Made by a program: the position numbers and the translations under genes
NCBI GenBank assembly: GCA_027623555.1
Contig: JAQBSZ010000005.1
Coordinates: 62,001-126,000 of the forward strand
Reading direction: 5' to 3'
DNA: 64,000 nt
Source: Pseudomonadota bacterium
Lineage (GTDB): Bacteria; Pseudomonadota; Gammaproteobacteria; Pseudomonadales; Pseudohongiellaceae
The notes under the pieces: generated by a model
The model's input: only the letters and a program-made list of their open reading frames with translations
The model's database searches: none
Told to the model about the DNA's origin: nothing
In this document: piece after piece, positions 28,755 through 38,800 of the stretch
How the letters are laid out: each line of letters starts with the position of its first letter
Position numbering within the stretch: position 1 is the stretch's first letter

Positions 28755-30215
28755 CTAGATAAAGGCCGAGATAGTCTCAATGAGGCTCATTACCGGTGCC
28801 GGATAAATTCCCAACACTACCAACAAGATAAAGAGTACGACGAGAACTCCTTGGGAACTGAGGCTCTGGGTACCCGTCAGTGGTAAAGGCCTGGCATCGG
28901 TCGCCGGTAACAGCATGCAGTACACAATGCGCAGGTAGTAATACAAACCAATCCCGCTGCCAATAACCAGGACACCCAGCAGAACCCAGAGTGCAGACTC
29001 GACACCGGCAAGGAAGATATAAAACTTACCGATAAAGCCAACCGTGAGCGGAATGCCCGCCAGGGACAGTAACATACCGGTGAATATAGTGGCTAGCCAG
29101 GGTGCGCGCCAGAACAAGCCCTGGTAGTCAGAAATATCATCAAGTTCTTGCTGACTATTGGACACCACCGTGGCTACCCCGAACGCGCCGACTGACATGA
29201 TCACATAGGCAAGCAGGTAAAATGTTACTGCCTCGATGCTCACCGTGCCTTCGGCGAAGAAACTGGCGATTACAGCAATAAGCAGGTAACCCATGTGGGC
29301 AATCGAAGAATAAGCCAGGATACGCTTCAGGTTATTTTGCAGCAGTGCCAGCACATTTCCGGCCAGTATCGACACAACGGCCAGCAGTGAGAATACGGCC
29401 ACTACCGAGGAAAAATTTAGCGCGCCGGAGATTTCGACGAAACGCAGCAAGATCACGAACATGGCCGCCTTGCCGATGGTGGCAAGGTAGGTAGTCGCTG
29501 GCAACGGCGACCCCTCGTACACGTCCGGTGTCCACAGATGAAAAGGCGCCAGGGATAGTTTGAAGGCGATACCCGCCGTGATCAGTAGTAACGCGGCGAT
29601 GGTATAACCTTCCCCGATTCCTGAGCCAACAGCAATCAAGCTGCTGAATGCCAGCGTTCCGGTCTGTGCATACACCAATGCCATACCGAACAACATGAAA
29701 CCCGACGCTGTTGCGGATAACACCAGGTATTTAACCGAAGCTTCTAAAGGATACTTGGCAGAACTGCCGGTATGTACAGGATACGCCACCATGCCATACA
29801 GCGACATACTCAATGTCTCGAGTCCGAGAACCGTACTCACGAAATGATTACTGCTGACCATGACGATTGCACCGATAGTGGCGGTGCCAAGCAGCAGGTA
29901 ATACTCTTCCTTGGTATCATTGAGGTTCGACAGGTAGGGAAAACTGAAAATAGCGATAAACATCGCCACTGCACAAGTGATGACCGTGAAGAATAGACTG
30001 TACTGATCGATAATCAGTAGCGGCGTAATCTGCTGATTGGTCCATGGCATCATGATGGCCGCCACCAGTGTGGCTAACAGTAAGCCGGCGATGGTAATAC
30101 CGGCTGTCAGCAAATAGCTGCGGCGAATACCGATGACGACCATGGCCAGCACGGTAGTACCGGTTACAATCAGCAACGGCAGCAGAGGCAGTAAATCAGC
30201 AAGCGTCATCGTCAT
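28755..30215 (-). CDS. nuoN: NADH-quinone oxidoreductase subunit N
   Basis: NuoN is one of the three antiporter-like proton-pumping subunits of complex I. The 486-residue protein is all membrane helices, with the conserved helix Lys region FKLSLAPFHLWTPDVYEG (about residues 220-237) and the later NLKRILAYSSIAHMGY. ATG 30215 starts one base after the nuoM stop. It is the last gene of the 13-gene operon. Confidence 0.95.
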   Translation of the reverse strand: MTMTLADLLPLLPLLIVTGTTVLAMVVIGIRRSYLLTAGITIAGLLLATLVAAIMMPWTNQQITPLLIIDQYSLFFTVITCAVAMFIAIFSFPYLSNLNDTKEEYYLLLGTATIGAIVMVSSNHFVSTVLGLETLSMSLYGMVAYPVHTGSSAKYPLEASVKYLVLSATASGFMLFGMALVYAQTGTLAFSSLIAVGSGIGEGYTIAALLLITAGIAFKLSLAPFHLWTPDVYEGSPLPATTYLATIGKAAMFVILLRFVEISGALNFSSVVAVFSLLAVVSILAGNVLALLQNNLKRILAYSSIAHMGYLLIAVIASFFAEGTVSIEAVTFYLLAYVIMSVGAFGVATVVSNSQQELDDISDYQGLFWRAPWLATIFTGMLLSLAGIPLTVGFIGKFYIFLAGVESALWVLLGVLVIGSGIGLYYYLRIVYCMLLPATDARPLPLTGTQSLSSQGVLVVLFILLVVLGIYPAPVMSLIETISAFI

Positions 30216-30216
30216 C

Positions 30217-31719
30217 TCAGTTTTGCACCACCGTGGCAATAATCAATTCCGATCTCGCCAGTATCTCGTTCAAGGCGCCCGCGGAGAGATCAAGAAACGA
30301 TTGGGGGTACATACCCATCCATACCAGGCCTAACATCATTGCACCGAAATACACCATTTCCCGACGACTCAAGTCAGCAAGATGGCTGTCGTCAAAATTG
30401 CTGCTGGTGTACTCACCATGAAATATTTTTTGAATAACCCACAGCGAATAGACTGAGGCAAGAATCAGGCCGAATGCTGATATCACGGTTAACGGTATAT
30501 TCGCCTGGAAGGCTCCCAGCAGCGCCAGGAATTCTCCGATAAAGTTACCCAGGCCCGGCATGCCCAATGCTGCAATAGAAAAGAACAAGGCGACCGTTGC
30601 CATATAGGGAACTTTCACCAAGAACCCGCCCATATCAGGAATGTTACGAGTATGAATTCGATGCTGGAGACTACCGGCCAGCATGAACAATGCCGCCGCA
30701 CTCAAGCCATGCGCCAGCATCGTCATCACAGCACCCTGCAGTGCCTGTTCGTTCCACGCATACACCCCCAGCGTAACGAAGCCCATATGACTGACACTGG
30801 TGTAGGCTATGAGGCGTTTAATGTCGGTCTGCGCGAAGGCCACCTTGGCACAGTACAGAATACTGATTGCTGCCAATGTCATCGCCACCGGTGCAAATGC
30901 CATGGAGGCTTCAGGAAACAAAGGCACGGCAAATCGAATCAATCCATAGGCACCGGTCTTCAGGAGTACGCCTGCCAGAATCACACTACCGGCAGTCGGT
31001 GCCTGGCTATGGGCATCCGGCAGCCAGGAGTGAAAAGGCACGCTCGGCAGCTTGGTCGTGAAGGCGATGAAGAACCCCAGCATCACCCACATCTCCAGCC
31101 GTCCACCTGTGCTGACATTGAGCAGGTCATGGTAATTAAAGCTGAACACACCGAACTGCACGTAGTGGAAATAGGCTAAAACCAGGATTGAAATCAACAT
31201 CAACATGCCAGTTACCTGGGTGAAGAGGAAGAATTTCATGGCCGCATAGTTCTTGTTCTCATGCCCCCAGATCGCGATGATGAAATACATCGGAATCAAC
31301 ATGACTTCCCAGAAGAAGAAGAACAGAAACAGGTCCAGCGCTGTAAACACACCGAGCACGCCAGCCAGTGTCCAGAGCAAGTTGAAATAGAAGAACCCCC
31401 TGCGCTCTTTGATTTCATCCCAGGCCGAGCCGATCGCAATCGCGCCGAGGAAGGCAGTTAGTAGCAACAGCAGCACGCTGAGGCCATCCGCTGCCAGGTA
31501 GAATGAAATACCGAAGCGGGGTATCCAATCCGCACTGATGCTTGCCAACCAGGCACCATCACTCGCGCCGTCCCCGCCTAACAGGGTCAGCATCAAAACC
31601 AGATCGAGTAAGATGGCGATCAGTGCAATGAGCCGCGGATAATCTGGATTAATCCGTTCTGAAATCCAGGCCAGCACACCGCCGATGAATAATACGCTGA
31701 TGAGAACTACCAGTATCAC
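30217..31719 (-). CDS. nuoM: NADH-quinone oxidoreductase subunit M
   Basis: NuoM is an antiporter-like membrane subunit of complex I. The 500-residue protein has FFFWEVMLIPMYFIIAIWG with the conserved Glu, KLPSVPFHSWLPDAHSQAPT and QTDIKRLIAYTSVSHMGFV. The start overlaps the nuoL stop by 4 bases (ATGA), and nuoN follows after one base. Confidence 0.97.
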   Translation of the reverse strand: MILVVLISVLFIGGVLAWISERINPDYPRLIALIAILLDLVLMLTLLGGDGASDGAWLASISADWIPRFGISFYLAADGLSVLLLLLTAFLGAIAIGSAWDEIKERRGFFYFNLLWTLAGVLGVFTALDLFLFFFFWEVMLIPMYFIIAIWGHENKNYAAMKFFLFTQVTGMLMLISILVLAYFHYVQFGVFSFNYHDLLNVSTGGRLEMWVMLGFFIAFTTKLPSVPFHSWLPDAHSQAPTAGSVILAGVLLKTGAYGLIRFAVPLFPEASMAFAPVAMTLAAISILYCAKVAFAQTDIKRLIAYTSVSHMGFVTLGVYAWNEQALQGAVMTMLAHGLSAAALFMLAGSLQHRIHTRNIPDMGGFLVKVPYMATVALFFSIAALGMPGLGNFIGEFLALLGAFQANIPLTVISAFGLILASVYSLWVIQKIFHGEYTSSNFDDSHLADLSRREMVYFGAMMLGLVWMGMYPQSFLDLSAGALNEILARSELIIATVVQN

Positions 31720-33566
31720 AGCAGAACTCCCAGAGTAATAATTAACACAAGACCGGTAGCCACACTGAGGGCATACCAGCGCAGATAACCGGTCTGGGTC
31801 TTCACTATCATGCCATGCGCGGCACGGGTTAACTCAACCAGCAATCCGTAGAACTTATCCACCAGGTCATCCCTGTTAATGCGCGCCAGCCACAGGAACG
31901 GATAGACGAACAACCAGTTATACAGTGCATCCATACCCCAGCCGCTATGCCAGAATCTGTGCAGATTCTGGGCCACAGGGCTGGCCATCAGCTTCTCTAC
32001 GGAGAAGGTCTTCGAATAGTAGAACAGGTAGGCGATGCCGATACCGAGCAGCGGCACGGCGATCATAATACCGTGAATCAAGATACTCACATGATGTTCT
32101 TCAGGTGCCTCACCGTGATTGAATACACTGTCCAGCGGCAGACTGAGGAACCCAGCAAACAGGGCGCCAACCATCAATAGGTACAGTGGAGCAGACATGT
32201 TCCAGCCACCGGTTTCCTTGTCGTTGTCGTGCCCCTTACTCTCGCCAAAGAACACTACGAAGAATAAGCGAAACGTGTAAATACCGGTAAGTAATGCGCC
32301 GATGACGCCACCCAACCACAGCCACATGCCTGCACCTTCAACCGCCAGGGCTCCCAGTAGAATCTCATCCTTGCTGAAATAACCCGAGGTAAACGGAAAA
32401 GCGGTTAATGCCAGGCTGCCGATAAGAAAGGCCAGGAATGAAACCGGTAACTGCTTGCGCTTGCCACCCATCTTGAAGATGTTCTGTTCATGATGCAGGC
32501 TTAGAATAACGGTGCCGGATGCCAGGAATAGCAAGGCCTTGAAGAAGGCATGTGTGATCAAGTGAAAGATAGCTGCCGACCAGGCACCAACGCCTAGGCC
32601 GAGAAACATATAACCGATCTGGCTGACGGTGGAGTAAGCCAGGATGCGTTTGATGTCGGTCTGGGTAAGCGCCGTAAAACCCGCCATAAGTAACGTAATC
32701 AAGCCAATCCAGGCAACCAGCAGCTGCACCGAAGGTGCCAGTTCGAACAGTACATGAGTGCGGGCTACCAGGTAGACACCGGCGGTTACCATGGTGGCGG
32801 CATGTATCAGTGCGCTGATTGGCGTCGGACCCGCCATGGCATCGGGTAACCAGGTCTGCAGTGGCAGTTGTGCCGATTTACCTACGGCGCCACCGAGCAA
32901 CAGTAGCGAGGTGGCTACGGCAAGACCGGAACCAACCGCCCATTGAGATTCGGCGGCTTGTAACAGATCCTGAATATTGAGAGTACCGAGCTGGGCAAAC
33001 AGCAGAAACAGGCCAATGGCCATCGCGGTGTCACCGACGCGGGTAACGACGAAGGCCTTACGGGCTGCATAACCATTTTCAGGATTGGTATACCAGAACC
33101 CAATCAATAGATAACTGCACAGGCCGACCCCTTCCCAACCCAGGTACAACAACACCAGGTTGTCTCCCAGCACCAGCATCAACATGGCGGCGACAAACAG
33201 GTTCATATAGGCGAAAAAGCGGCTGAAGCTGGGATCATCTGCCATATAGCCGGTGGCGTACACGTGAATCAGGAAGCCAATACCGGTAATAACCAGCATC
33301 ATCACCAACGACAGGCCGTCAAGATAGAAGGTAAACCCGGGATTGAAGCTCCCCACCGACATCCAGACCCAGACTTCCTTGACAAAATATTCCTCACCAC
33401 TGGCCAGGAACTGGATCGCGATAAGAGTCGCTAACAGAAAAGACAAACCTATGGAGCCAGCACCGATCAGTGCCGCCATTCTTTTCGGCAAGGTACCCCC
33501 CGTCAGTACCAGGCTGAGAAAGCCCAGTATTGGAAGCGTCGGTAGTAGCCAAATCAGATCAAGCAT
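31716..33566 (-). CDS. nuoL: NADH-quinone oxidoreductase subunit L
   Basis: NuoL is the distal antiporter-like pump of complex I and carries the long lateral helix at its C-terminus. The 616-residue protein has GWEGVGLCSYLLIGFWY, SAQLPLQTWLPDAMAGPTP, HAATMVTAGVYL and QTDIKRILAYSTVSQIGYM. Length and motifs are normal. It overlaps nuoM by 4 bases and lies 57 bases after nuoK. Confidence 0.97.
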   Translation of the reverse strand: MLDLIWLLPTLPILGFLSLVLTGGTLPKRMAALIGAGSIGLSFLLATLIAIQFLASGEEYFVKEVWVWMSVGSFNPGFTFYLDGLSLVMMLVITGIGFLIHVYATGYMADDPSFSRFFAYMNLFVAAMLMLVLGDNLVLLYLGWEGVGLCSYLLIGFWYTNPENGYAARKAFVVTRVGDTAMAIGLFLLFAQLGTLNIQDLLQAAESQWAVGSGLAVATSLLLLGGAVGKSAQLPLQTWLPDAMAGPTPISALIHAATMVTAGVYLVARTHVLFELAPSVQLLVAWIGLITLLMAGFTALTQTDIKRILAYSTVSQIGYMFLGLGVGAWSAAIFHLITHAFFKALLFLASGTVILSLHHEQNIFKMGGKRKQLPVSFLAFLIGSLALTAFPFTSGYFSKDEILLGALAVEGAGMWLWLGGVIGALLTGIYTFRLFFVVFFGESKGHDNDKETGGWNMSAPLYLLMVGALFAGFLSLPLDSVFNHGEAPEEHHVSILIHGIMIAVPLLGIGIAYLFYYSKTFSVEKLMASPVAQNLHRFWHSGWGMDALYNWLFVYPFLWLARINRDDLVDKFYGLLVELTRAAHGMIVKTQTGYLRWYALSVATGLVLIITLGVLL

Positions 33567-33623
33567 ATTCTATTTATTCCTGCGTGCCTGGTAGCTCATT
33601 AAAGAAGCTGGTAAAAAGCCCCT

Positions 33624-33935
33624 TTAGCCCTTCATCTGGCTTAACACGTTGATATCCACGGTCTGAAATTTTCTGAACATCTGCAGTATCAATCCCAGCC
33701 CCACGGCTACCTCGGCAGCTGCCAGGGTCAGTATCATAATAAACATTACCTGGCCATCGGCATGCCCCCAGCGCGCTGACGCGACAATGAAGGCCAGTCC
33801 ACTGGCATTCAGCATAATCTCCAGTGACATAAGCACGAACACGATGTTGCGCCGGGTTAGCACACCGATCAGTCCCAGCGTAAAGAGTATGCCGGCAAGT
33901 ATGAGGCCATGTTCAATTGGGATGCTTTCCATCAT
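33624..33935 (-). CDS. nuoK: NADH-quinone oxidoreductase subunit K
   Basis: NuoK is a three-helix subunit of complex I. The 103-residue protein shows [20 protein letters not shown] with the conserved Glu of helix 2, and [17 protein letters not shown] with the Glu of helix 3. It is separated from nuoJ by 77 bases, the widest gap within the distal half of the operon. That gap contains a near-direct repeat of tctttctatttcgtctt (33986-34002 and 34008-34024), the second copy reaching into the end of nuoJ. Confidence 0.95.
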   Translation of the reverse strand: MMESIPIEHGLILAGILFTLGLIGVLTRRNIVFVLMSLEIMLNASGLAFIVASARWGHADGQVMFIMILTLAAAEVAVGLGLILQMFRKFQTVDINVLSQMKG

Positions 33936-34012
33936 GTATTCCGTTGCCCGGTTATCTCTGATCTATTTATAGCTGCTTGTGTCTTTCTATTTCGTCTTTT
34001 CATCTTGTCTTT

Positions 34013-34498
34013 CTATTTCGTCTTAGCAAGGTGATACGCCGCCACCAGGCCTGCCAGCAACAGGATCGAGGCCAGCTCTACTGCCAGCACATAGGGGCCG
34101 AACAGCAAGGCACTCACTTCCGGTACACCCACCCTGACCGGAGCCAGTTCGTGTTCGTACTGGGACAGCACATTGACCAGCTGCGCCAACAGTACTGCCG
34201 CCATTATTGACGGCGCGATCCAGACCTTCATTGTCATCCAGCTGCGTTCTTCTTCCCGGGAGTGTTGACCCAGGTTCAGCATCATGATCACAAACAGAAA
34301 CAGCACCATGATGGCGCCGGCATAGACAATGGCTTCCAGTAACGCGGCGAAGGGTGCACCCAGCACATAAAAAATGACGGCCACTGCCAGTAGCGAAAGA
34401 ATCAGATAAATCAGCGCGTGCACGATATTGGTCTGCACGATCACGGCGACCGTGGAAATCACGGCGATCGCGGCGGCGAGGTAAAACAGAATCATCAT
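34013..34498 (-). CDS. nuoJ: NADH-quinone oxidoreductase subunit J
   Basis: NuoJ is a membrane subunit of complex I near the quinone end of the arm. The 161-residue protein has five hydrophobic segments and the typical [20 protein letters not shown] helix. Its ATG overlaps the nuoI stop by 4 bases. Another long frame overlaps it on the same strand (34023-34535) but has no family resemblance. Confidence 0.94.
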   Translation of the reverse strand: MMILFYLAAAIAVISTVAVIVQTNIVHALIYLILSLLAVAVIFYVLGAPFAALLEAIVYAGAIMVLFLFVIMMLNLGQHSREEERSWMTMKVWIAPSIMAAVLLAQLVNVLSQYEHELAPVRVGVPEVSALLFGPYVLAVELASILLLAGLVAAYHLAKTK

Positions 34499-35034
34499 GG
34501 CAATAAGCTCCTGACATCGACCGGCGGCGCTTCATTCAACGCCTCGCCCTTGTCCTTGCCTGCAATTTGCTTGCCAGCGACGCGATAGTAATTGTAGTCG
34601 TGGTATTTGCCGGTACCGTCAATCAATAGATCTTCTTTCTCCCACACCATGTCCTGACGGGCATATTCGGCCATCTCAAAATCCGGTGTTAACTGGATTG
34701 CATTCGTGGGGCAGGCTTCTTCACAAAAACCGCACATGATGCAGCGCGAGAAATTGATACGAAAGAACTCCGGGTACCACCTGCCGTCTTCAGTCTCTGC
34801 CTTCTGCAGGGCAATGCAGTCAACCGGACAGGCGACAGCACACAAGTTACAGGCGACACAGCGCTCTTCACCATCGGGATCGCGGCTCAGGATGATGCGT
34901 CCGCGCCAGCGTGGAAACATGTAGGGCTGCACATCCGGATACTCGACGGTATCGGCCTTGGTGAATATCTTCAGAAACACCATCCACAGAGTGCGCACCT
35001 GGCTGAGCAGTGTGTCTTTAATCAGGGTATACAT
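34495..35034 (-). CDS. nuoI: NADH-quinone oxidoreductase subunit I
   Basis: NuoI carries clusters N6a and N6b, passing electrons towards quinone. Both 4Fe-4S motifs are intact: [15 protein letters not shown] (about residues 59-73) and [14 protein letters not shown] (98-111). At 179 residues the length is normal. It lies 22 bases after nuoH and overlaps nuoJ by 4. Confidence 0.97.
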   Translation of the reverse strand: MYTLIKDTLLSQVRTLWMVFLKIFTKADTVEYPDVQPYMFPRWRGRIILSRDPDGEERCVACNLCAVACPVDCIALQKAETEDGRWYPEFFRINFSRCIMCGFCEEACPTNAIQLTPDFEMAEYARQDMVWEKEDLLIDGTGKYHDYNYYRVAGKQIAGKDKGEALNEAPPVDVRSLLP

Positions 35035-35056
35035 GAAATCTCCACATACTGGCGAC

Positions 35057-36016
35057 TTACTGCGTACTCAAAATAATGGCACCGGTCACCAGCAGATTGA
35101 GCAGCGAAACGGGCAACAAAAACAACCAACCATAGTTCATCAACTGGTCGTACCTGGGCCGCGGGATGGCGGCACGTAACAATATAAAGAAAGCGATAAA
35201 CATCGAGGACTTGATGGCAAACCAGATGATCGGCGGCAGGAACGACGGACCCAACCAGCCACCAAAAAACAGCACGGTAATCAGGGATGACACCAGGACC
35301 AGTCCGATATATTCCGCCACGAAGAACATACCAAACTTCATACCCGAGTATTCAGTGTGATAACCCGAACAAATTTCCTGCTCGGCTTCCGGGATATCGA
35401 ACGGCAGCCGGTGGCTCTCGGCGATACCGGCAATCAGGAAGATCACGAAGCCAGCAAATTGCGGAATCACGTACCAGCCGTCGGCCTGTGCTTCGACGAT
35501 GACCCGCAGGTTAAAGCTGCCGGACAAGGCAACCACGCCGAGTAAGGAGATGCCCATGAACACTTCATAGCTCACCATCTGTGCGGCAGCTCGCAGGCTG
35601 CCTAGCAAGGCGTACTTATTGTCAGACGAAAGCCCACCCAACATGACGCTATAGGCACCCAGGGATGCCATGGCCAGAATAAACAACACCCCGACGTTTG
35701 AATCGACCACGCCAATGTTGGGCGCGAAGGGAATTACCGCGAAGCTGAGTAACACCACCGACATGATGATGGCCGGTGCAATGACGAAGCTGAAGCGATC
35801 GGCGAAAGGCGGTATCCAGTCTTCCTTGGTGAAGATCTTGATCATGTCGGCGACTACTTGAAGAAGTCCGAACCAGCCCACACGATTCGGACCCAAGCGC
35901 TCCTGCCAGAAACTCAGCAGGCGCCGTTCCACCCAGATCAGCATGGCGGCAACCACTATTACCACGGCCAGGATTAAACCGATGGTCAGGACCGAACCCA
36001 CTTCGAGGACAAACAT
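35057..36016 (-). CDS. nuoH: NADH-quinone oxidoreductase subunit H
   Basis: NuoH helps to form the quinone pocket of complex I. The 319-residue protein has [20 protein letters not shown] near the start, the amphipathic [18 protein letters not shown], and [20 protein letters not shown] followed by [11 protein letters not shown]. It begins on the base next to the nuoG stop. Confidence 0.97.
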   Translation of the reverse strand: MFVLEVGSVLTIGLILAVVIVVAAMLIWVERRLLSFWQERLGPNRVGWFGLLQVVADMIKIFTKEDWIPPFADRFSFVIAPAIIMSVVLLSFAVIPFAPNIGVVDSNVGVLFILAMASLGAYSVMLGGLSSDNKYALLGSLRAAAQMVSYEVFMGISLLGVVALSGSFNLRVIVEAQADGWYVIPQFAGFVIFLIAGIAESHRLPFDIPEAEQEICSGYHTEYSGMKFGMFFVAEYIGLVLVSSLITVLFFGGWLGPSFLPPIIWFAIKSSMFIAFFILLRAAIPRPRYDQLMNYGWLFLLPVSLLNLLVTGAIILSTQ

Positions 36017-38752
36017 TTAGTAGCCCTCCTCGTAAAGGTCGCTGACAATCAACCCGGAGATGCCGCGATCATCGGAACGGGCAGCGGACTTGCTAATGAG
36101 CAGTGACTCGCCGATCGAATGCGCATTGATCTGGTTATCTCCGCAATAGACGGCCGCCGTTCCCGGTTTGATTCGGGACCTGATGCAGGCAGTAGCAAGA
36201 TCGCCGTTACCATTGAGGCTCACCGAATCACCTTGTACCAATCCCAGGGCCTCGGCATCTTCTGGTGAGATACCAATATAGGCATCGGTCATGCGCTTTT
36301 GAATGGAATGCGACCTGGCGCTTAGCTCGTCACTGCCAAATATCTGGTAAGCCATCGCAACCTGCAGGGCACCCTTCTTGCCTTTTTTAGCAGGCTTGTC
36401 GACAGCAAAATAACTGGCGTTGGGATCCGTTCGTTCAATCAACAGACTGCCGGTATGCCCCTGCTTGAGTTCGCCGTTGACTTCGTCCTGGAACTTACTG
36501 ATGGCCTGGTTGGAATTCCAGCTGGGGGCCCATGCCGCACCGAGAATCGTGGCATCCTTCATCGAAGGAATACCCTCCATGGAAAATGCCAGCACTGACT
36601 CATCATCCACGGGCTGTTTTGGTTCGTGGACGTTCAGGTTCGCGATCATGGCCGTGCGACCGCTATAGCGATGGGATTGACGAGGCACCTTCATACCGGC
36701 AACAAACTGCTTAACGTCCGGCAGCAAATCGTCCAGCTTAGCGAAGTCTTTCGCTTCCTCGGCACAGCGATTGACTATTGCCTCAACGTTGCCCTGACGT
36801 CGATCGCTGAACCAGCGCCAGGCAGGCATTGCTGAGCTTTGATTACGCTGCACCTGAAAACTTAATTGAGCCCTGCCTTCATAGTTCACATAGGTGGCTT
36901 CGTGCTCAGAAAATGCGGTAGTGGGCAGCAGCGTGTGCGCTTTCGCCGTCGTCGCGGTGGGCAGTTGGTCGACAACCAGCAGATGCTCGACGCTTGCCAG
37001 CGCATCGGTCACAACCTGGTGCCCAGCGCGGCGGTAGAGATCGTTCTCGAGCACGATCACTTTCTTGACCGCTGCGCTGTGCATCTTCTCCAGCGCGGCA
37101 CTTAAAAGGTTGTCCTTGTTCGCCAATAATCCGACACCGATCGAATTGACTTCAGGAACTACCAGACACAAATCAGTAACCTGACCGCTGCTGGCATGCA
37201 ATGCGCGTGCGATATTAGCCGCGGCCCGAATGAGTGCAACATCTCCAGCGCAGGTACCGGCAATAATGAGAGGTCGCTGTGCCTTCGCCAGTTGCTCGGC
37301 GATGCGACTGACAGCCGCGCTATAGTCACTCGCCAGCGCGACCGGTGCTGGTGCCTTATCCGACAACTTCGCCGCGATAGCATGGCCGATGTTTGCCAAC
37401 ACCGCTGGCGTGTCAATCAAGGAATCGGAGGCGACATCTTCCAGTCGTGTGGCGTAGCCGCTGAGCAGCGCCAACGGGCTGCGCTCATGCTGTGCCAATT
37501 CACGAACGGCGGCATCCTGCCAGCGTGGGATATTGCAGGAGGCGGCCAGTTCTTTCGCCTTGTTACGCACCGACTGACGCAGCGCCAGGGCAATGCGCGG
37601 TGCCACGTTGGTGAGGTCTTCCCCCAATACAAGAACGGCATCGGCCCGTTCTATGTCTCGAATGCTCGGACTATGAAAGGCCCGGTCTCGAGCCAGCTCC
37701 AGAATCAGCTGTGTTGCGCCGTGTTCCGAGTCAGACATACCGGAATAAAAATGACTGTCTCCCACCAGGCAACGCAGGGCGAAATTCGATTCATTGCTGG
37801 CCCGGGGAGAACCAATTCCAATGACCTCACCGCTGGTAAATTCTTCCAGCAGCGCTTGCCACTGAGACTCGGCAATCGCCGTGCTGACTCCGTTCACCTG
37901 CCGTACGGGTGTGGTGAGTCGCGCATCGCTGTTTACATAATCGAAACCGAAGCGCCCCCGATCGCAGAGGAAATAGCCGTTCACTTCGCTGTTATAGCGA
38001 TTCACGATGCGGCGCAACGTGCCATAGCGTTCGCCCGGTGTAGTGTTACAGCCCACCGCGCAACCTGTACAGACACTCGGTGCCGACTGCAGATCCCATT
38101 TTCGAGCGTAATGCTCACTGAAGGCCTTGTCGGTGAAGACCCCGGTTGGACAGACTTCCACCAGATTGCCACTGAATTCACTCTCCAGCACACCCTCTTC
38201 ATGACGCCCGAAATAGGTATGGTGATGAGAAGCCTGGGCCACTAGGTCGGTACCGCCAGCATAGTCGTCGTAGTACCGCACACAGCGATAACAGGTAATG
38301 CAACGGTTCATCTCGTGATTGATAAATGGGCCCAGGTACTGGTTGCGATGGGTGCGTTTCTTCTTGTCGTAGCGTCGGTAGTTATGCCCGGACATCAGTG
38401 TCATGTCCTGCAGATGACATTCACCGCCTTCTTCACAGACCGGACAGTCGTGGGGGTGACTGATCATCAGACTTTCGATCACGCGTTCGCGCATATCCCT
38501 GGCTTGCTCGTCTTCGATGGAGATAATGGCGCCGTCGCTGGCCGGAGTCATGCAAGCCATCACCAGCAAGCCGTCCTTATCGTCTGCATCCCGGTATTGT
38601 TTGACCGCACACTGGCGGCAGGCGCCAACCGAGCCCATGCAAGGATGCCAGCAAAAATAAGGCAGATCGAGGCCCTGCGACAGGCATTCCTGTAACAGGT
38701 TGTTATCGGAATCGACTTCGTACTCGAGCCCATCGACAACAATCTTCGCCAT
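36017..38752 (-). CDS. nuoG: NADH-quinone oxidoreductase subunit G
   Basis: NuoG is the large iron-sulfur subunit of the NADH arm. The N-terminus binds the 2Fe-2S cluster (CWHPCMGSVGACRQC) and N5 (HDCPVCEEGGECHLQ). N4 cysteines follow (CITCYRCVRY and CPTG), and then the extra N7 cluster with CTGCAVGC and a distant Cys, a feature of E. coli-type enzymes. The rest is a molybdopterin-oxidoreductase-like fold without its own cofactor. At 911 residues the length is normal for gammaproteobacteria. Long frames on the opposite strand are shadows. Confidence 0.96.
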   Translation of the reverse strand: MAKIVVDGLEYEVDSDNNLLQECLSQGLDLPYFCWHPCMGSVGACRQCAVKQYRDADDKDGLLVMACMTPASDGAIISIEDEQARDMRERVIESLMISHPHDCPVCEEGGECHLQDMTLMSGHNYRRYDKKKRTHRNQYLGPFINHEMNRCITCYRCVRYYDDYAGGTDLVAQASHHHTYFGRHEEGVLESEFSGNLVEVCPTGVFTDKAFSEHYARKWDLQSAPSVCTGCAVGCNTTPGERYGTLRRIVNRYNSEVNGYFLCDRGRFGFDYVNSDARLTTPVRQVNGVSTAIAESQWQALLEEFTSGEVIGIGSPRASNESNFALRCLVGDSHFYSGMSDSEHGATQLILELARDRAFHSPSIRDIERADAVLVLGEDLTNVAPRIALALRQSVRNKAKELAASCNIPRWQDAAVRELAQHERSPLALLSGYATRLEDVASDSLIDTPAVLANIGHAIAAKLSDKAPAPVALASDYSAAVSRIAEQLAKAQRPLIIAGTCAGDVALIRAAANIARALHASSGQVTDLCLVVPEVNSIGVGLLANKDNLLSAALEKMHSAAVKKVIVLENDLYRRAGHQVVTDALASVEHLLVVDQLPTATTAKAHTLLPTTAFSEHEATYVNYEGRAQLSFQVQRNQSSAMPAWRWFSDRRQGNVEAIVNRCAEEAKDFAKLDDLLPDVKQFVAGMKVPRQSHRYSGRTAMIANLNVHEPKQPVDDESVLAFSMEGIPSMKDATILGAAWAPSWNSNQAISKFQDEVNGELKQGHTGSLLIERTDPNASYFAVDKPAKKGKKGALQVAMAYQIFGSDELSARSHSIQKRMTDAYIGISPEDAEALGLVQGDSVSLNGNGDLATACIRSRIKPGTAAVYCGDNQINAHSIGESLLISKSAARSDDRGISGLIVSDLYEEGY

Positions 38753-38768
38753 CTATAACCTCTCCAAA

Positions 38769-38789
38769 GGTGCCAGGCACCGGTGCCTG
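38769..38789. repeat. REP-like palindrome between nuoF and nuoG
   Basis: In the 48-base gap between nuoF and nuoG, the sequence alternates the words GGTGCC and GGCACC: GGTGCC-A-GGCACC (38769-38781), overlapping a perfect 16-base palindrome (38774-38789). As RNA it would fold into a stable hairpin inside the nuo transcript. Similar GGTGCC/GGCACC units occur as dispersed repeats near REP-associated transposases in other gammaproteobacteria (from memory, not checked). Confidence 0.6.
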
Positions 38790-38800
38790 CACTGTTATTT

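Noticed and set aside
34023..34535. 170-residue Arg/Gly-rich minus frame overlapping nuoJ and nuoI
   Set aside because: Out of frame with nuoJ, which has the correct helices and an ATGA overlap with nuoI.
37196..38245. 349-residue open frame on the plus strand
   Set aside because: It lies opposite nuoG, whose cluster motifs and length are intact; the frame has no recognisable domain and is a codon-bias shadow.
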